Positions 46,566-57,674 are shown, counted from the stretch's first letter. The stretch: 64,000 bases of DNA from Dietzia natronolimnaea (GCF_039525805.1 NZ_BAAAHZ010000014.1); one strand, 5' to 3'. Notes: a model not told the origin generated them from the letters alone. Translations and numbers: made by a program.

Positions 46566-48275
46566 GTGAGTCCTCCACGTGTCATCCGGCCCGCCGCGAG
46601 ACGGACCCCGGCGGGCGCCCGATCGCTGCTCTGGACGGCGGCGGCCGCTGCGCTCCCCGTCATCGTCACCGTCCTGGTCCTCGCCGCCGTCACGCTGGCG
46701 ATCCTGGTGTTCACCGCGCGGGGGTTCGACTCGCTGTTCGCAGTGGTCGCGGTGGAGTGGTTGGTGGTCAACCGGGTGCCGCTCACCGTGGACGCGGTGT
46801 CCCTGGGTTTCCTGCCCCTGCTCCCGCCGTTGATCTACGTGGCGGTCCTGGCACGGCAGACCCGCGCGGTGCTGGCCGACGTCGAGGAGCCCGGTCCGCG
46901 CGAGGCCGCCGCCGCCGTGGCGGGTGTGACGCTGGCGGGGTTGCTGCTGACGGGGCTGGCCTCCCTGCTCGTCGGGTCCGCGGCCTCGGACTTCGCCGTG
47001 CGGGAGGCCTCCCTGTCGACGGCACTGCTCTGGACGGCCGCGGTGGCGCTGTTCGGATCCGGGTTGGGGGTGTGGTTGTACTTCCGACGGGATCTCCGCG
47101 AGATCCTGCCGCTCTGGGTACGCGGGGGGATCCACCTCGGGTCGGCGTTCGTGGCGGCCGTCTGGGCCATCGCCGCGATCCTCCTGCTGATCGGCCTGCT
47201 GGCCGCGTGGGGGCCGGTCGGTTCGGTCCTCGAGATCGGCAAGGATCTCACGGGCACCGCGGCGCTCGCGGCGATCTCCATCGCCTACCTTCCGAACGTC
47301 GTCATGGCCGCGGCCACCCTCGCGGTCGGCGGGGAGGCCCACCTCGGGGAGGCCTCGTACAGTGTGTTCGCCGTGTCCCGCGGGCCGATGCCCGAGGTCC
47401 CGCTCGCGGCGGCGCTGCCCACGACGGATCCGCACTGGTCGATGCAGGCGCTGTTGTTGGTGACGGTGCTCGTGGCGGCCGGGCTCGCCCGTGCGGTCGC
47501 GCACTGGTTCCGCACCACCGCCGACGCGGTCAAGGCCGCGTGGCTGGCCGCCGCGATCGTCGCACTCGTCGTGGCCGTCAGCCCGGTCGTGGCGGGTGGC
47601 GAACTCGGGGTGCTCGGCACGGTGGGAACCGGGTCGCTGATCGCCGCGGGGACCGCGCTGGCGCTCTTCGGCGTGATCGGCTCCGCCACGATCGCACTGT
47701 CCCTCGCAGGCCTCACGCGGCGCCGCGAGCGCGCGGAGAGCGAGCTCGAGCGTCGGCGCCGCCGCGCCGGGACGGTGCCCGGGGACGAGGCGGAGACGGA
47801 ACCGGAGGTCGGGGCGGACCCCGAGGTCGGGGCGCGGACACCGCCCGGGGGCGAGGCCGAGTCGGAGGCCGAGTTCGACGGCGAGGGCGGGGCCGAATTC
47901 GAGAGCGAACCGGAACCGGAACCAGAACCGGAGCCGTCCCGGGTCGGGCCCGAAGACCTGCCCGGGGATGAGGACCTCCCCGGTGAGGGCGGTTCCGAAG
48001 GCGTTGTATCCGGCGGCGATGAGACCGCCGGCGATGAGAACGACGGCGAGCCCGACCACGAGCCCGACGACGACGAGGTGCCGGCCCCCCGTCCCGAGTC
48101 CCCCGACTCCGCGAGCGGGACGGCGCCGGACTCCGGGGGAGCGACAGAGGGGGACGGGCACGGCGCGGCGGTGGACGGCGCGGCGGTGGACGACGCGGCG
48201 GTGGACGGCGCGGCGTCAGTCGAAGCCGAGACGGCCGGGGAGAGCCCTGACGAGCGCCCGAAGGCCTCCGACTAG
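46566..48275 (+). CDS. DUF6350 polytopic membrane protein with acidic tail
   Basis: A 569-residue protein corresponding by position and topology to M. tuberculosis Rv0955. About ten transmembrane helices span residues 20-395. After an Arg-rich stop-transfer (RRRERAESELERRRRRAG) comes a cytoplasmic tail of about 170 residues very rich in Glu, Asp, Pro and Gly, including ESEPEPEPEPEPEP. GTG 46566 is 6 nt after TACGGT, suggesting a leaderless message. Function is unknown; involvement in envelope or cell division is only suggested by homologues. Confidence 0.8.
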   Translation: MSPPRVIRPAARRTPAGARSLLWTAAAAALPVIVTVLVLAAVTLAILVFTARGFDSLFAVVAVEWLVVNRVPLTVDAVSLGFLPLLPPLIYVAVLARQTRAVLADVEEPGPREAAAAVAGVTLAGLLLTGLASLLVGSAASDFAVREASLSTALLWTAAVALFGSGLGVWLYFRRDLREILPLWVRGGIHLGSAFVAAVWAIAAILLLIGLLAAWGPVGSVLEIGKDLTGTAALAAISIAYLPNVVMAAATLAVGGEAHLGEASYSVFAVSRGPMPEVPLAAALPTTDPHWSMQALLLVTVLVAAGLARAVAHWFRTTADAVKAAWLAAAIVALVVAVSPVVAGGELGVLGTVGTGSLIAAGTALALFGVIGSATIALSLAGLTRRRERAESELERRRRRAGTVPGDEAETEPEVGADPEVGARTPPGGEAESEAEFDGEGGAEFESEPEPEPEPEPSRVGPEDLPGDEDLPGEGGSEGVVSGGDETAGDENDGEPDHEPDDDEVPAPRPESPDSASGTAPDSGGATEGDGHGAAVDGAAVDDAAVDGAASVEAETAGESPDERPKASD

Positions 48276-48335
48276 ACTGCGACCCGTGCCCGGGAATCCT
48301 GCGGGCAGGTGGATCGACGGGCAGGAGCGTAGGAC

Positions 48336-48955
48336 GTGGTCAGTGCCGAGTCCGGAGCACCCTGCCAGGTCGTACTCCTGGCCTCCGGTGCCGGCTCGCT
48401 CGCGCAGAGCGTCCTGGACTCGTCCGACGGGGCCGACTGCCCCTACCGGGTTGTCGGCCTCGTCTCCGATCGCCAGTGCGAGGCCGTGACCCGCGCCCGG
48501 GCCGCCGGACTGCCCACCGCGATCGTCCGTCCGGCCGATCACCCCGACCGCCCGTCCTGGGACCGTGCGCTGACGGACGCGGTGCGCGAGTTCTCGCCGG
48601 ACTGGGTCGTCTCCGCGGGTTTCATGCGCATCCTCGGCGAGGCGTTCCTCGGTGAGTTCGCCGGGCGCGTGGTCAACACCCATCCGGCCCTGCTGCCGTC
48701 CTTCCCCGGCGCCCACGCGGTGCGGGACGCGCTCGCCTACGGGGTGAGGGTCACGGGATGCACCGTCCACCTGGTCGACGCCGGGGTGGACACGGGCCCG
48801 GTGATCGCCCAGTGCGCGGTCGACGTCCTCCCCGACGACACCGAGTCGTCCCTCCACGAACGAATCAAGGTCGTCGAGCGCGAGCTGCTCGTCGACATCC
48901 TCGCGGCCGCCGCCCGTGGCCGACTCCACACCGAAGGTCGAAAGGTGCACCTATC

Positions 48956-48959
<4 letters not shown>
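48336..48959 (+). CDS. purN: phosphoribosylglycinamide formyltransferase
   Basis: A 207-residue PurN that formylates GAR in purine synthesis. VVLLASGAGSLAQSVLD, the catalytic block GFMRILGEAFLGEFAGRVVNTHPALLPSFPGAHAV (Asn, His) and VDAGVDTGPVIAQ (catalytic Asp) are present. GTG 48336 follows GCAGGAG. Its stop overlaps the purH GTG. A -10-like TAGACT overlaps the DUF6350 stop codon. Confidence 0.95.
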
Positions 48960-50524
<1,565 letters not shown>

Positions 50525-50547
50525 GTTCGACGGTACCGAGGTCGCAG

Positions 50548-51141
50548 ATGGATCAGCAGGAGGCCGTGGCGCTGACCCCACGAGCCCAGGCCAAGGCCCG
50601 GCGCCGCGACGAGATCCTCGTCGCGGCGGCCCGGCTCATGGCACGGCGGGGCTTCCACGCGGTGCGCCTGGACGACATCGGTGCCGAGGTCGGCATCTCG
50701 GGTCCGGGCATGTACCGGTACTTCTCCTCCAAGGAGGACGTGCTCGCCGAGATGCTGCTCGACATCTCGCGTCGGCTCCGCGACGGTGGCCGCGCCGCGG
50801 TGGAGCGGGGCGGGGACCCGGCCGAGGTGCTGGACGCGCTGCTGGGGGTCCACGTGGACTTCGTGGCGACCGAACCGGATCTCATCAGCGTCCAGTTCCG
50901 CGACCTCGGCGCCCTCCCGGCCGGCCCCCGGCACGAGGTGCGCAGTCTGCAGCGCGAGTACGCCGAGATGTGGGTCGACGCGCTCGTCCGACTGCGCCCT
51001 GAGCTGCCCGCCGTGGACGCGCGGGCCCACGTCCACGCGGTGTTCGGACTGCTCAACTCCAGCCCGCGGCTGCCGTCGATGGCCGAGGCCGAACTGCGGC
51101 GTGTCCTCACCGCGATGGCATCGGCGGCTCTGCGGTCGTGA
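50548..51141 (+). CDS. TetR-family transcriptional regulator
   Basis: A 197-residue TetR regulator. The N-terminal DNA-binding domain (RRDEILVAAARLMARRGFHAVRLDDIGAEVGISGPGMYRYFSSKEDVLAEML) is at about 15-65 and the ligand domain is Ala/Leu-rich. Similar regulators follow purH in relatives and govern lipid or acyl-CoA genes, but the target here is unknown. It overlaps the converging indolepyruvate oxidoreductase gene by 35 bp at their 3' ends. Confidence 0.85.
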   Translation: MDQQEAVALTPRAQAKARRRDEILVAAARLMARRGFHAVRLDDIGAEVGISGPGMYRYFSSKEDVLAEMLLDISRRLRDGGRAAVERGGDPAEVLDALLGVHVDFVATEPDLISVQFRDLGALPAGPRHEVRSLQREYAEMWVDALVRLRPELPAVDARAHVHAVFGLLNSSPRLPSMAEAELRRVLTAMASAALRS

Positions 51142-54100
51142 GCGCGCCGAGCAGCCGGGTGCGCTCCTCCCGGTAGCGGGCCACGTTCCCGAGCTTGACG
51201 TCCTCGTAGCCGCGCACCAGGTCCGGTAGTTCGGCCAGCGCGAGCGCGGCATCCACCCAGGCTGAGTCCTCCCCGCCCGGGCCCGGGTTCCGGCGCCGCA
51301 GGTCGGCGGTGAGTCGGTCGACCAGCTCGCGGTACTCGGCCAGGAGTTGGCGTTCGACCCTGCGGACGTGGGCGTACCCGAACACGTCGAGTGGTGTCCC
51401 GCGCAGGCGCTTCATCCCCGCCAGTGCCCTGATTGCCGGCATGGCCCCGGGTCCGATCGAGATCTTGCGCTTCATCCCCATCGCCCGCAGCGCCGGCGGA
51501 TGCAGCTTGAGCCTGGGGACGGCGCCCTCGCCCCACTCCTCTGTGACCTGCGCCGCGAACTCGGGGTCGACGGCCAGCCGGGCGACCTCGTACTCGTCCT
51601 TGTAGGCCATGAGCTTGTGCAGGTTCCTGGCCACGGCGAGGGTGAGCCGCTCCGGGTGACCGCCGTCCGGCCCCCGCCGCCGGGCCTCGGCCGCGCGAAG
51701 GTCCTCGACCCGGCGGACGTAGTCGGCCGCGTAGGCCTCGTTCTGGAAGCCGATCAGCTCGTCGACGCGCAGGGCCACCACGGCGCGGAGGCCGTCGGAG
51801 GCGGTCGCACCCAGGCCGGCGAGCAGACGCCGCGCGGCGGGGGACGGCTCGTGCAGGTCCGGCGTCGCGGTCGACACCGGCCGGTGCAGATCCGCGACCA
51901 GCGCGGCCAGGGCCCCGGGATCGGCGACGGCCTGGCGGCCACGCCGGAAGGCCTGGATGTTCGCCGCGACCGCGACTCCGTTGAGCTCGATCGCCTGCTC
52001 GATGGCCCGGGCGGAGATCGGCAGGGCGCCGCTCTGGTACGCCGCCCCCACCATGAGCATGTTGGACGCCTGCGTGGACCCGAAGAGGTTCTCCGTGATC
52101 TCGCCGGGGTTGAGGTAGACGCCCCGCCCGGAGGCCCGGTCGATGGCCGCCTGGATGTCCGAGGTGGCCGGGTAGTGCACGGCGGTGTCGATCACCATGG
52201 TGCCCGTGGGGATCCGGGTGGTGGAGACGACTGCGGTGGTGCGGTCCGGGTGGGCGACCTTGAGGTTGGCGTCGTCCGCGCCCACGAGGCCGTCACAACA
52301 CAGGTAGAGGTCGCAGTCCCCGGCCCCGATCTTGGGGGGTTGCTCGAGCGGCGTCCGCGCCACCCGGACATCGGAGACCACCGCGCCACCCTTCTGCGCC
52401 AGACCCGTCATGTCGAGCGTGCGGGCGGAGTTGCCGTCGAGCACGGCGGCGGTCGCCAGCACGGCCGAGACGGTGACGATCCCTGTCCCACCGATCCCGG
52501 TGAGGCGCAGCGAGAAGCCGCGGTCGGCGTCGACCGCGACCCGGTCCGTTTCCGGGAGGGCGGCGGAGTCCAGTTCCGGTGCGGTCGCCACGCGCTCGGT
52601 CCCGGCGCCCGGCACCACGGTGACGAAGGCCGGGCAGTCGCCCTCCAGGCACGAGAAGTCGAAGTTGCACGTCGACTGGTCGATCCGGGTCTTGCGACCG
52701 AACTCGGTGTCCACCGGATGGACCGACAGGCAGTTGGACTTCTTTCCGCAGTCGCCGCACCCCTCGCAGATGCGCTCGTTGATCATCACCCGCTCCGCCG
52801 GGGTGGGGTAGGTTCCGCGCTTGCGGTGGCGGCGCTTCTCGGCCGCGCAGAACTGGTCGTGGACCAGCACGGTCACCCCGGGGACCGCGGCCAGCTCCTT
52901 CTGGACCTCGAGCGTGTCCCGGCGGTCGCGGACCTCGATGCCGCGGGGCAGTCCCTGGGACCTCGTGGCCTTGACGTCGTCGGTGGTGACGACGATCCGG
53001 GCGACCCTCTCCGACTGCAGGAGCCGGAGGATCTCCGGCAGAGACATCTCGCCGACCGGGTCCTGGCCGCCCGTCATGGCCACCGTCCCGTTGTAGAGGA
53101 GTTTGTAGGTGATGTTGTCGCCCGAGGCGACGGCCGCGCGGAGGGCGAGGGAACCCGAGTGCATGAACGTGCCGTCGCCGATGTTCTGCACCATGTGGCG
53201 TTCGGTCAGGAACGGGGCCATACCGGTCCACTGGAGTCCCTCGCCACCCATCTGGGTGACCCCGGTGACGGTGCCGACCTGGTCCTCGTCCATGAGCAGG
53301 ACCATCGCGTGGCAGCCGATGCCGCCGCCCACGAGCGTCCCGTCCGCCACCTTGGTGGAGCTGTTGTGGGGGCACCCCGAGCAGAAGTAGGGGGTGCGGG
53401 TGGTGGCCAGCGGCAGGGAGATCCGCGAGCGGCCGCGGCCCGGTCCGTCGAGCCAGGCGGCCGCCGACTCTATCCCGTGGACGCGGCCCAGCCGTTGCGC
53501 CAGGCCCCGGGTCACGGCGTCGACGTCGAGTTCACCGAAGCGGCTGAACAGGGTGGTGCCGTCCTCATGGGTCTTGCCCACGACGTTCGCGACGTCTGGC
53601 CGTCGGAAGTGGATCTCGCGGATCATCGTCTCGATGAAGTCGCGCTTCTCCTCCACCACGATCACCTCGTCGAGGCCGGTCATGAACTCGTCGAGGACCG
53701 TGCGCTCGATCGGGTAGACCATGCCGAGTTTGAGGATCCGGATGCCGCGTCGGGCGAGCTCGGCGTCGTCGAGACCCAACCTGCGCAGCGACTCGCGGAC
53801 GTCGAGGTAGCTCTTCCCGGCGGCGACGATCCCGATCCGGTCGTCGGCGGTCGACTGCACGATCCGGTTGAGTCGGTTGAGCCGGGCGTACTCCAGCGCG
53901 CGGGGGATCCGGATCGTGAGCTGGTTCTGCTCCAACTCCATGAGACTGGACCCGAGCAACTGGCCCGAGGGCACGTGGGGACTCGTGCCCAGATCGCCGT
54001 AGACGGGCAGGATCCGATCCGGGTCCACCAGCGCGGTGGACGAGGCGTCCGCGACGTGCGAGGAGATCTTCATGGCCGACCACAGGCCCGAGACCCGGGA

Positions 54101-54754
54101 GAGGATCGCCGCGTGGACGCCGAAGTCCAGCACGTCCTGGGAGTCCGCGGGGTAGAGCGTGGGGAGGTAGAGGTCTGCCAGCGCGAGCTCGGACGAGCAC
54201 GGCACGGTGGAGGACTTGGCCCCGGGGTCGTCACCGACCAGCGCCACCGCGCCCCCGTGGGGGTCGGTGCCGATGAGGTTGGCGTGGCGGATCGCGTCCG
54301 TCGCGCGGTCCAGGCCGGGGGCCTTGCCGTACCAGTACCCGACGACGCCCTGCAGTGGCGCGCCTCCGGTGTGGGCCGTCGCGCGTAGGGTCCCCGTGCG
54401 TCGCGCGAGCTGCGACCCCATGACGGCCGTGGCGGCGGCCTCCTCGTTGAGGGCGGGGCGGTGGACCACGTCGAACGGGTCGAGGAACGTCCCGCGCCTG
54501 GCCAGCTCGAGGTCGTAGCCGGCCAGCGGCGAGCCCTCGTAACCACTGACGAGACTGGCGGTGAGCAGGTTCTGCCTGCGGTCCAGTCGGGCGCGGTCGC
54601 GGACCGTGCGGACGAGGGCCTGGATGCCGGTGAGGAACACCGTGCCGCTCTCCCGCGTGTAGCGGTCGGAGAGCGAGAACGAGGTGGCGTCCGCCCGCCC
54701 GATTCGGGGCAGATCATCGTGGGAGCCGCTCGAGGGGTGGAGTAGGGAGGTCAT
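51107..54754 (-). CDS. indolepyruvate:ferredoxin oxidoreductase, fused alpha-beta form
   Basis: A 1215-residue fusion that oxidatively decarboxylates aryl or branched 2-oxoacids to acyl-CoA with TPP and ferredoxin. The N-terminal pyrimidine domain (SLVSGYEGSPLAGYD) comes first, then the TPP-binding part with FCSGCPHN and GGEGLQWTG. A cysteine cluster reads ICEGCGDCGKKSNC and CNFDFSCLEGDC, and an IorB-like gamma domain starts at RLTGIGGTGIVTVSAVLA. The C-terminal ~300 residues are the extra domain of the long actinobacterial type. It is divergent from an Lrp/AsnC regulator. Confidence 0.9.
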   Translation of the reverse strand: MTSLLHPSSGSHDDLPRIGRADATSFSLSDRYTRESGTVFLTGIQALVRTVRDRARLDRRQNLLTASLVSGYEGSPLAGYDLELARRGTFLDPFDVVHRPALNEEAAATAVMGSQLARRTGTLRATAHTGGAPLQGVVGYWYGKAPGLDRATDAIRHANLIGTDPHGGAVALVGDDPGAKSSTVPCSSELALADLYLPTLYPADSQDVLDFGVHAAILSRVSGLWSAMKISSHVADASSTALVDPDRILPVYGDLGTSPHVPSGQLLGSSLMELEQNQLTIRIPRALEYARLNRLNRIVQSTADDRIGIVAAGKSYLDVRESLRRLGLDDAELARRGIRILKLGMVYPIERTVLDEFMTGLDEVIVVEEKRDFIETMIREIHFRRPDVANVVGKTHEDGTTLFSRFGELDVDAVTRGLAQRLGRVHGIESAAAWLDGPGRGRSRISLPLATTRTPYFCSGCPHNSSTKVADGTLVGGGIGCHAMVLLMDEDQVGTVTGVTQMGGEGLQWTGMAPFLTERHMVQNIGDGTFMHSGSLALRAAVASGDNITYKLLYNGTVAMTGGQDPVGEMSLPEILRLLQSERVARIVVTTDDVKATRSQGLPRGIEVRDRRDTLEVQKELAAVPGVTVLVHDQFCAAEKRRHRKRGTYPTPAERVMINERICEGCGDCGKKSNCLSVHPVDTEFGRKTRIDQSTCNFDFSCLEGDCPAFVTVVPGAGTERVATAPELDSAALPETDRVAVDADRGFSLRLTGIGGTGIVTVSAVLATAAVLDGNSARTLDMTGLAQKGGAVVSDVRVARTPLEQPPKIGAGDCDLYLCCDGLVGADDANLKVAHPDRTTAVVSTTRIPTGTMVIDTAVHYPATSDIQAAIDRASGRGVYLNPGEITENLFGSTQASNMLMVGAAYQSGALPISARAIEQAIELNGVAVAANIQAFRRGRQAVADPGALAALVADLHRPVSTATPDLHEPSPAARRLLAGLGATASDGLRAVVALRVDELIGFQNEAYAADYVRRVEDLRAAEARRRGPDGGHPERLTLAVARNLHKLMAYKDEYEVARLAVDPEFAAQVTEEWGEGAVPRLKLHPPALRAMGMKRKISIGPGAMPAIRALAGMKRLRGTPLDVFGYAHVRRVERQLLAEYRELVDRLTADLRRRNPGPGGEDSAWVDAALALAELPDLVRGYEDVKLGNVARYREERTRLLGALTTAEPPMPSR

Positions 54755-54834
54755 CTGTCACACCTGGCCTTCTGACGACAGTGGCTGTGTCTCCAGGCTA
54801 GGCGTGTGGGTGATGCGCGTCACGTGGCCAGCGC

Positions 54835-54915
54835 GATGCAGTGCATCATGTGCAGGATGTCGGCCACATTCCGTCGCGAGATGGACACAATGCGCAGTGT
54901 TCACCGGTTTAGCAT
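54835..54915 (+). promoter_or_regulatory. Lrp control region: palindrome and leaderless -10
   Basis: GATGCA-G-TGCATC (54835-54847, perfect 6-bp arms) lies midway between the divergent oxidoreductase and Lrp genes. TAGCAT (54910-54915) ends 6 nt before the Lrp ATG. No convincing -35. Confidence 0.55.
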
Positions 54916-54921
54916 GGACAC

Positions 54922-55389
54922 ATGGATGCGCCTGCCGATCTGGATCACACCGACCGACGACTCCTGAAGATCGTCCTGGCGGGCCCCAGGGTCGGGGTGC
55001 GCGAGTTCTCCCGCCGCCTCGGAGTGGCCCGCGGGACGGCGCAGGCGCGGTTGGACAAGCTCGAGGCGCGGGGGGTGATCGCGTCGTGGGCGCCGACCCT
55101 CGATCCGGCGGCGCTCGGGTTCCCGCTCTCGGCGCTGGTCCACATCCAGGTCGCGCAGGCGAAGCTGCAGGCGACCTGTACGGGCCTGGCGGAGGTGCGC
55201 GAGGTCCTCGAGGTGATGAGCGTGGCGGGGGAGTTCGACATCGTCTGCCGTGTCGTGGCCCGGGACCACTCGCATCTCGAGGAGGTCTTCAGCGCCATCA
55301 TCGCCACCCCGGGTGTCCTGCGCACCCGCACCGAGGTGGTCCTGCGGCGACGGGTCGGCCCGCGTGTCGCCCAGCTGCTGGACGAGTGA
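54922..55389 (+). CDS. Lrp/AsnC-family regulator
   Basis: A 155-residue regulator. The N-terminal winged HTH (LDHTDRRLLKIVLAGPRVGVREFSRRLGVARGTAQARLDKLEARGVI) is followed by a RAM/AsnC ligand domain (LVHIQVAQAKLQ, VAGEFDIVCRVVARDHSHLEEVF). Divergence from the indolepyruvate oxidoreductase suggests it controls that gene in response to an aromatic or branched amino acid. The ATG sits 6 nt after TAGCAT, a leaderless arrangement. It ends 3 bp from the converging amidase. Confidence 0.88.
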   Translation: MDAPADLDHTDRRLLKIVLAGPRVGVREFSRRLGVARGTAQARLDKLEARGVIASWAPTLDPAALGFPLSALVHIQVAQAKLQATCTGLAEVREVLEVMSVAGEFDIVCRVVARDHSHLEEVFSAIIATPGVLRTRTEVVLRRRVGPRVAQLLDE

Positions 55390-55392
55390 GGT

Positions 55393-56859
55393 TCACTCCC
55401 AGATGCGGGCGAACGGGTAGGCCTGCTCGTACTCGGAGGCGAGTTCGAGGAGCAGTCGATCGTGGCCGATCCTCGCGGACAGGTGCACGCCGACGGGCAG
55501 GCCGTCCGGCGCCCGGCCGGTGGGAAGCGAGACGGCGGGCGACCCCGCGATGTTCTGGAGGGGCGTGAAGGTGACCCAGTTGGAGACCCGCTCGAGGTGG
55601 GTCTCGTAGGGCAGGTCCGCATCCAGGTACCCGACCTCGGGAGTCTCGTGGTTGACCACCGGGTTGAGGTAGACGTCGAACTCGCCGAACGCCGAGTCGA
55701 ACCGCCGCCTGGTCCGGTAGAGGCGGTACAGGTGCAGGGGGAGCGAGGGCAGACCCCGCCTGGCCATCGCGGCGAGGCCGATCGTGAACGGGTCGAGCCG
55801 CTCCGCCGCGAACTCCGGACTGAACATGCCCCGGCCGCCCGAGGAGGTGCCCAGGGCGAGCAGGCCCCAGTAGGCGATGAAGTCCTCGCGGAACGAGTCC
55901 GGGACCGGCGCGGTGGTCGGCACGATCTCATGGCCCAACGCCGCCAGCCGGTCGGCGGCCTCCCGCAACACCGCCAGGGTGGCGGCATCGGTCGGGTCGC
56001 CCGCGGGACTGTGTTCGACGAGGCCGATCCGCAGCCGGCGCCCGGGGGCCTGCGCGACCGTACCCAGCGGTGGGACCCCCACCGGACGGTGTCCCGCTTC
56101 GAAGGCGGTCAGGAACGCCACCGTGTCGCGAACGGACCGGGTGACCACGGACTGGGAGATGATCGGGATCGGCATGTTCGCCGAGAACTTCTCGTCGGGG
56201 TGTCTGCCCCGACTGGGCTTGAACCCCACCAGGCCGGTGACCGCCGCGGGGATCCGGATCGACCCACCGCCGTCATTGGCGTGCGCGATCGGCAACGCGC
56301 CGGCGGCCACCAGTGAGGCGGATCCTCCCGAGGACCCGCCGCTGGTGCGGCCGGTGTCCCACGGGTTCCGGGTGACGAGCCCGCCCTGTCGCTCGGTGGC
56401 GGCGGTCCAGCCGAACGGCGGCATCGCGGTCGTGCCCACCGGGATCAGTCCGGTCGCACGGAAGAGCGGTGCGTAGGGGCCGTCGTGGAGGGCTGGTCGG
56501 GTGGGGACCGCCGACGAGCCGAGCGTCATGGGCAGACCCTCCACCCGGACCGCGTCCTTGAACGCCGACGGCACGCCGGCGAGCGGGGCGGAGAGCTGGG
56601 AGTTCCGGACCCACTCCGCCCGGTGGCGCGCGCGGTCGTAGTCGGTGTGCACCAGGGCGCCCAGAACGGGGTCCACCGTGGCGCAACGCTCGATGGCGGC
56701 CTCGACCAGTTCCGCGGGTGAGACCTCCCGCCTGCGAACTCTCTCCGCGAGGGCGGAGGCGTCGTCGTACCCGAGCGCATCGTCGCGGAAGGCGTGCACG
56801 CGGCGCGGCGGTCCGGTGGGGGTCGGATCGGCGACGGCATCGGCTGTGGTGTCGGTCAC
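55393..56859 (-). CDS. amidase signature-family enzyme
   Basis: A 488-residue amidase. The Ser-cisSer-Lys triad is complete: Lys near residue 101 in SAFKDAVRV, the cis-Ser in GRTSGGSSGGSAS near 176, and the nucleophile Ser near 200 in NDGGGSIRIP. No GatB/GatC is nearby, so it is a stand-alone amidase. GTG 56859 is chosen because TACAGT (56871-56866 on this strand) ends 6 nt before it, a leaderless start; an upstream ATG at 56889 lies ahead of that -10. Substrate unknown. Confidence 0.87.
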   Translation of the reverse strand: MTDTTADAVADPTPTGPPRRVHAFRDDALGYDDASALAERVRRREVSPAELVEAAIERCATVDPVLGALVHTDYDRARHRAEWVRNSQLSAPLAGVPSAFKDAVRVEGLPMTLGSSAVPTRPALHDGPYAPLFRATGLIPVGTTAMPPFGWTAATERQGGLVTRNPWDTGRTSGGSSGGSASLVAAGALPIAHANDGGGSIRIPAAVTGLVGFKPSRGRHPDEKFSANMPIPIISQSVVTRSVRDTVAFLTAFEAGHRPVGVPPLGTVAQAPGRRLRIGLVEHSPAGDPTDAATLAVLREAADRLAALGHEIVPTTAPVPDSFREDFIAYWGLLALGTSSGGRGMFSPEFAAERLDPFTIGLAAMARRGLPSLPLHLYRLYRTRRRFDSAFGEFDVYLNPVVNHETPEVGYLDADLPYETHLERVSNWVTFTPLQNIAGSPAVSLPTGRAPDGLPVGVHLSARIGHDRLLLELASEYEQAYPFARIWE

Positions 56860-56910
56860 GCGTCCACTGTAGGGCGTCCCCCTTGACAACGGCCGGGCTA
56901 CTCGTGCATC

Positions 56911-56944
56911 TTAGGTGTACCTTACTTAGGCGAGCGTCACCTTA
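56911..56944 (+). promoter_or_regulatory. two overlapping IdeR/DtxR-type iron boxes
   Basis: Against TWAGGTTAGSCTWACCTWA: TTAGGTGTACCTTACTTAG (56911-56929) matches 14 of 19 and TTAGGCGAGCGTCACCTTA (56926-56944) matches 15 of 19. A possible -35 TTGACA (56883-56888) pairs with CATCTT (56907-56912) at 18 bp. The boxes would block initiation when iron is plentiful. Confidence 0.75.
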
Positions 56945-56996
56945 TTCTCGTACCCGAGATCTCGCCGTGTAGCTGGCGACCCGTGGAGGGCGAACA

Positions 56997-57674
56997 ATGG
57001 CAGTGCACCCGATCGTGTCGGATCCGGTCGTGACGGGCGCCCGACGTCTCCTGGACGGGGCGGGCATCGCCACGGTCGCCGTCCGCGGCACCCGGGACCG
57101 CTCAGATGTGATGGTCTCCGCCCAGCACCGCTGGATCGGCGGAGGCGCCGTCGTCGTCACCGGGGCCCCCGCACCGTGGTCCGGTCTGATCGTGGAGCCG
57201 GGCTCCTCGGTCGAGGTGGTCGTGATGATCGACGAGTTCGCTCCGATCGTCGAGGCGAAGGTACACGTCGCCAGCCTCTACGGTTTCGGGGTGGCGCGTG
57301 CGGCGCGCCAGGGCGAGGGGTGGGTCGTCGAGATCGAGATCGAGCTCGGCGAGCTGCAGGTGCGCCGTCTCGGCCACGAGGGGACGGTTCTCGCCCGCGA
57401 CCTGGACGCGGTGCCCTCGGACCCGCTGGCGTCCGAGGCGCCCGGTCTCGCAGACGAGATCCGGGCGCGATTCGGGGAACACCTGGCGATCCTGGCGGGA
57501 TCGGGCGACCCGGCTCACCCGCCGTTCGTCCTCGGTGTCGACCCGGACGGCCTCCACCTTCTCACCGCACTCGGGCGCGACGCCGATGTCGTGCACCTGC
57601 CGTTCATGACCCGGGCGCAGTCCGTCGGGGACGTGGTCCGCGAGATGGGCCAGTACGTGGCCCGGGCGAGCTGA
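56997..57674 (+). CDS. DUF2470 / HugZ-like heme-iron utilisation protein
   Basis: A 225-residue protein. The N-terminal half (TVAVRGTRDRSDVMVSAQHRW, GSSVEVVVMIDEFAPIVEAKVHVASL) looks like a divergent split-barrel (PNPOx-like) domain. The C-terminal third (IRARFGEHLAILAG..FVLGVDPDGLHLLTALGRDADVVHLPF) fits DUF2470, found in HugZ-type heme-degrading proteins. ATG 56997 follows GGAGGG. Tandem IdeR-type boxes upstream indicate induction under iron limitation. Heme handling is inferred from fold and regulation; no catalytic residue can be named. Confidence 0.7.
   Translation: MAVHPIVSDPVVTGARRLLDGAGIATVAVRGTRDRSDVMVSAQHRWIGGGAVVVTGAPAPWSGLIVEPGSSVEVVVMIDEFAPIVEAKVHVASLYGFGVARAARQGEGWVVEIEIELGELQVRRLGHEGTVLARDLDAVPSDPLASEAPGLADEIRARFGEHLAILAGSGDPAHPPFVLGVDPDGLHLLTALGRDADVVHLPFMTRAQSVGDVVREMGQYVARAS

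Noticed and set aside
44062..46578. An 838-codon minus-strand frame opposite sucC and sucD
   Set aside because: Composition-driven antisense frame; sucC and sucD are unambiguous on the plus strand.
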